64,000 bases of DNA. It comes from Helicobacter pylori (GTDB taxonomy: Bacteria; Campylobacterota; Campylobacteria; Campylobacterales; Helicobacteraceae). Position numbers and translations under genes: made by a program. Within the stretch, counting starts at the first letter, position 1. Each line of letters opens with the position of its first letter. Below, one piece after another: positions 63,146 to 64,000 of this stretch. Location: the NCBI RefSeq assembly GCF_016755635.1, contig NZ_CP051500.1:1054001-1118000 (forward strand), read 5' to 3'. The notes under the pieces were generated by a model. It did no database searches. It was not told the DNA's origin and was given only the letters and a program-made list of their open reading frames with translations.

Positions 63146-64000
63146 CTAAACTTTGATCTTAAGCTGCTTGAGAAGATCGCACGCCCCTTTAGCGCCTAAT
63201 TTACAGCCTTTTTTAAAGTTTTCTATGGCTTGTTTTTCATTCCTTGTTACGCCTTCGCCATTGTATTGCATAGCCCCTAAATTGAAACACCCTCCGCCAT
63301 TTTGCATCTCGCATGCTTTAGAATAACGATCGAGTGCCTCTTTAAAATTCTTCGCCACGCCATCGCCATGATGATACATATTCCCTGCGTTAAAGCACCC
63401 CGGGCTGTCTTTTAACCCGCAAGCTTTGTCATACGAAGCGAGCGCTTTTTTCAAATCTTTAGGCGCGCCTCTGCCCGCATCATACAAACTCCCTAATATC
63501 GTGCAACCATCGCCATCGTTTAAATCGCAAGCTTTAGTAAAATATTCCACCGCTTTTTTAAAATCCCTAGTTACCACTTTACCATCATGATAAATCCCCC
63601 CTAAGCTCGCGCACCCTTCAGCGTATTTCAAATCGCACGCTTTAGAATAGTATTGTAGGGCTTTATTGGTGTTTTTAGACACGCCTTGCCCGCTGTAATA
63701 TAAATTCCCTAGTAAATGACACCCATTGCTGTAATCTAAATCGCAAGCTTTAGCGTAAAATGAAGCGGCTTTTTTCAAATTCTTTTCCACCCCTTGCCCT
63801 TGATAATAAAGCACCCCTAAATTAAAACACCCGCTATTTTCTTTCAAATCGCAAGCTTTTTCAAAATATTTCTTAGCTTGAGTGAAATCTTGCTCTTTGT
63901 AGCTCTTTGCCCCCAAACCCACAAACTCTTTAGGGTCTTGCTCTGCCATTAGCCCCCCTAAACACAACGCACCCAGGCACAAAACCCTAAAAAGGGATTT
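63146..64000 (-). CDS. hcpC: Sel1-repeat cysteine-rich protein HcpC (5' end outside the window)
   Basis: This secreted Helicobacter cysteine-rich protein reacts with host antibodies. It is open at the right edge: the frame continues upstream through [20 protein letters not shown], a signal peptide whose first few residues lie beyond 64000. The mature part is about seven Sel1/TPR-like repeats of 36 residues, each with two cysteines spaced to form an intra-repeat disulfide ([17 protein letters not shown] pattern). The sequence matches what I remember of HcpC (HP1098). Its position beside the HP0357-type dehydrogenase is unexpected relative to strain 26695. Confidence 0.92.
   Translation of the reverse strand, partial: KSLFRVLCLGALCLGGLMAEQDPKEFVGLGAKSYKEQDFTQAKKYFEKACDLKENSGCFNLGVLYYQGQGVEKNLKKAASFYAKACDLDYSNGCHLLGNLYYSGQGVSKNTNKALQYYSKACDLKYAEGCASLGGIYHDGKVVTRDFKKAVEYFTKACDLNDGDGCTILGSLYDAGRGAPKDLKKALASYDKACGLKDSPGCFNAGNMYHHGDGVAKNFKEALDRYSKACEMQNGGGCFNLGAMQYNGEGVTRNEKQAIENFKKGCKLGAKGACDLLKQLKIKV

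Overview
The window is chromosomal DNA of Helicobacter pylori. The evidence is the AT-rich base composition, dense short operons and frequent TTG/GTG starts. It also holds H. pylori-specific genes: an HpaA paralogue, a Hom-family outer membrane protein, an alpha-1,3-fucosyltransferase with heptad repeats, CheV3, CheA fused to a receiver domain, and HcpC. From memory, the gene order runs backwards through strain 26695 from about HP0416 (cfa) to HP0357, then jumps to hcpC (HP1098). Locus tags quoted here are recalled, not looked up. No prophage, complete insertion sequence, rRNA operon or CRISPR array is visible.

Layout. 0-5 kb: cfa, an MscS-type channel, a 460-bp gene-poor stretch, and a leftward tRNA operon (Pro, His, Arg, Arg) ending in an unlisted 32-residue membrane peptide. 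4.4-12.3 kb, leftward: hpaA paralogue, guaA, a small exported protein, a Tat-exported molybdopterin reductase, then a coiled-coil protein, a NifS-like enzyme and a HIT protein. 12.3-25 kb, rightward: pheST-aroA-ispH-rpsA, serA, a UbiD-type decarboxylase, a PLP protein and an LpxH-like phosphatase. 25-29 kb: chemotaxis genes cheV3, cheAY and cheW. 29-38.8 kb: tpx, sodB, cmoA, priA with two small genes, a SPOR protein, an orphan sensor-like protein, an M48 protease, prmC and gdhA. 38.8-44.7 kb, leftward: futA, ccsBA, a lipoprotein thioredoxin and hemH, forming a haem/cytochrome c maturation group with futA downstream. 44.8-48.9 kb: a membrane protein, rsmE, homC and dcd.

49-55.3 kb is the most mobile-looking part. 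accB-accC is followed by a FkbM-type methyltransferase gene that is out of frame at an (AT)9 repeat. This gene lies between two 80-bp copies of the accC 3' end (one mismatch). Next come a DNA adenine methyltransferase and a PD-(D/E)XK-like nuclease candidate, i.e. a compact restriction-modification pair. Then comes a two-gene unit (unknown coiled-coil protein plus pseC) behind a good sigma-54 promoter, which points to flagellar co-regulation.

55.3-64 kb: tRNA-Leu, nrdB, pcm, an LptF/G-type permease, truA, galE, tRNA-Ile and tRNA-Ala, an AsmA-like protein, a short-chain dehydrogenase and the 5'-truncated hcpC.

The strongest items for follow-up are the phase-variable methyltransferase cassette with its target-duplication signature, the adjacent restriction-modification pair, the tRNA-linked membrane peptide, the sigma-54 promoter ahead of pseC, and the complete metzincin-like zinc motif in HomC.
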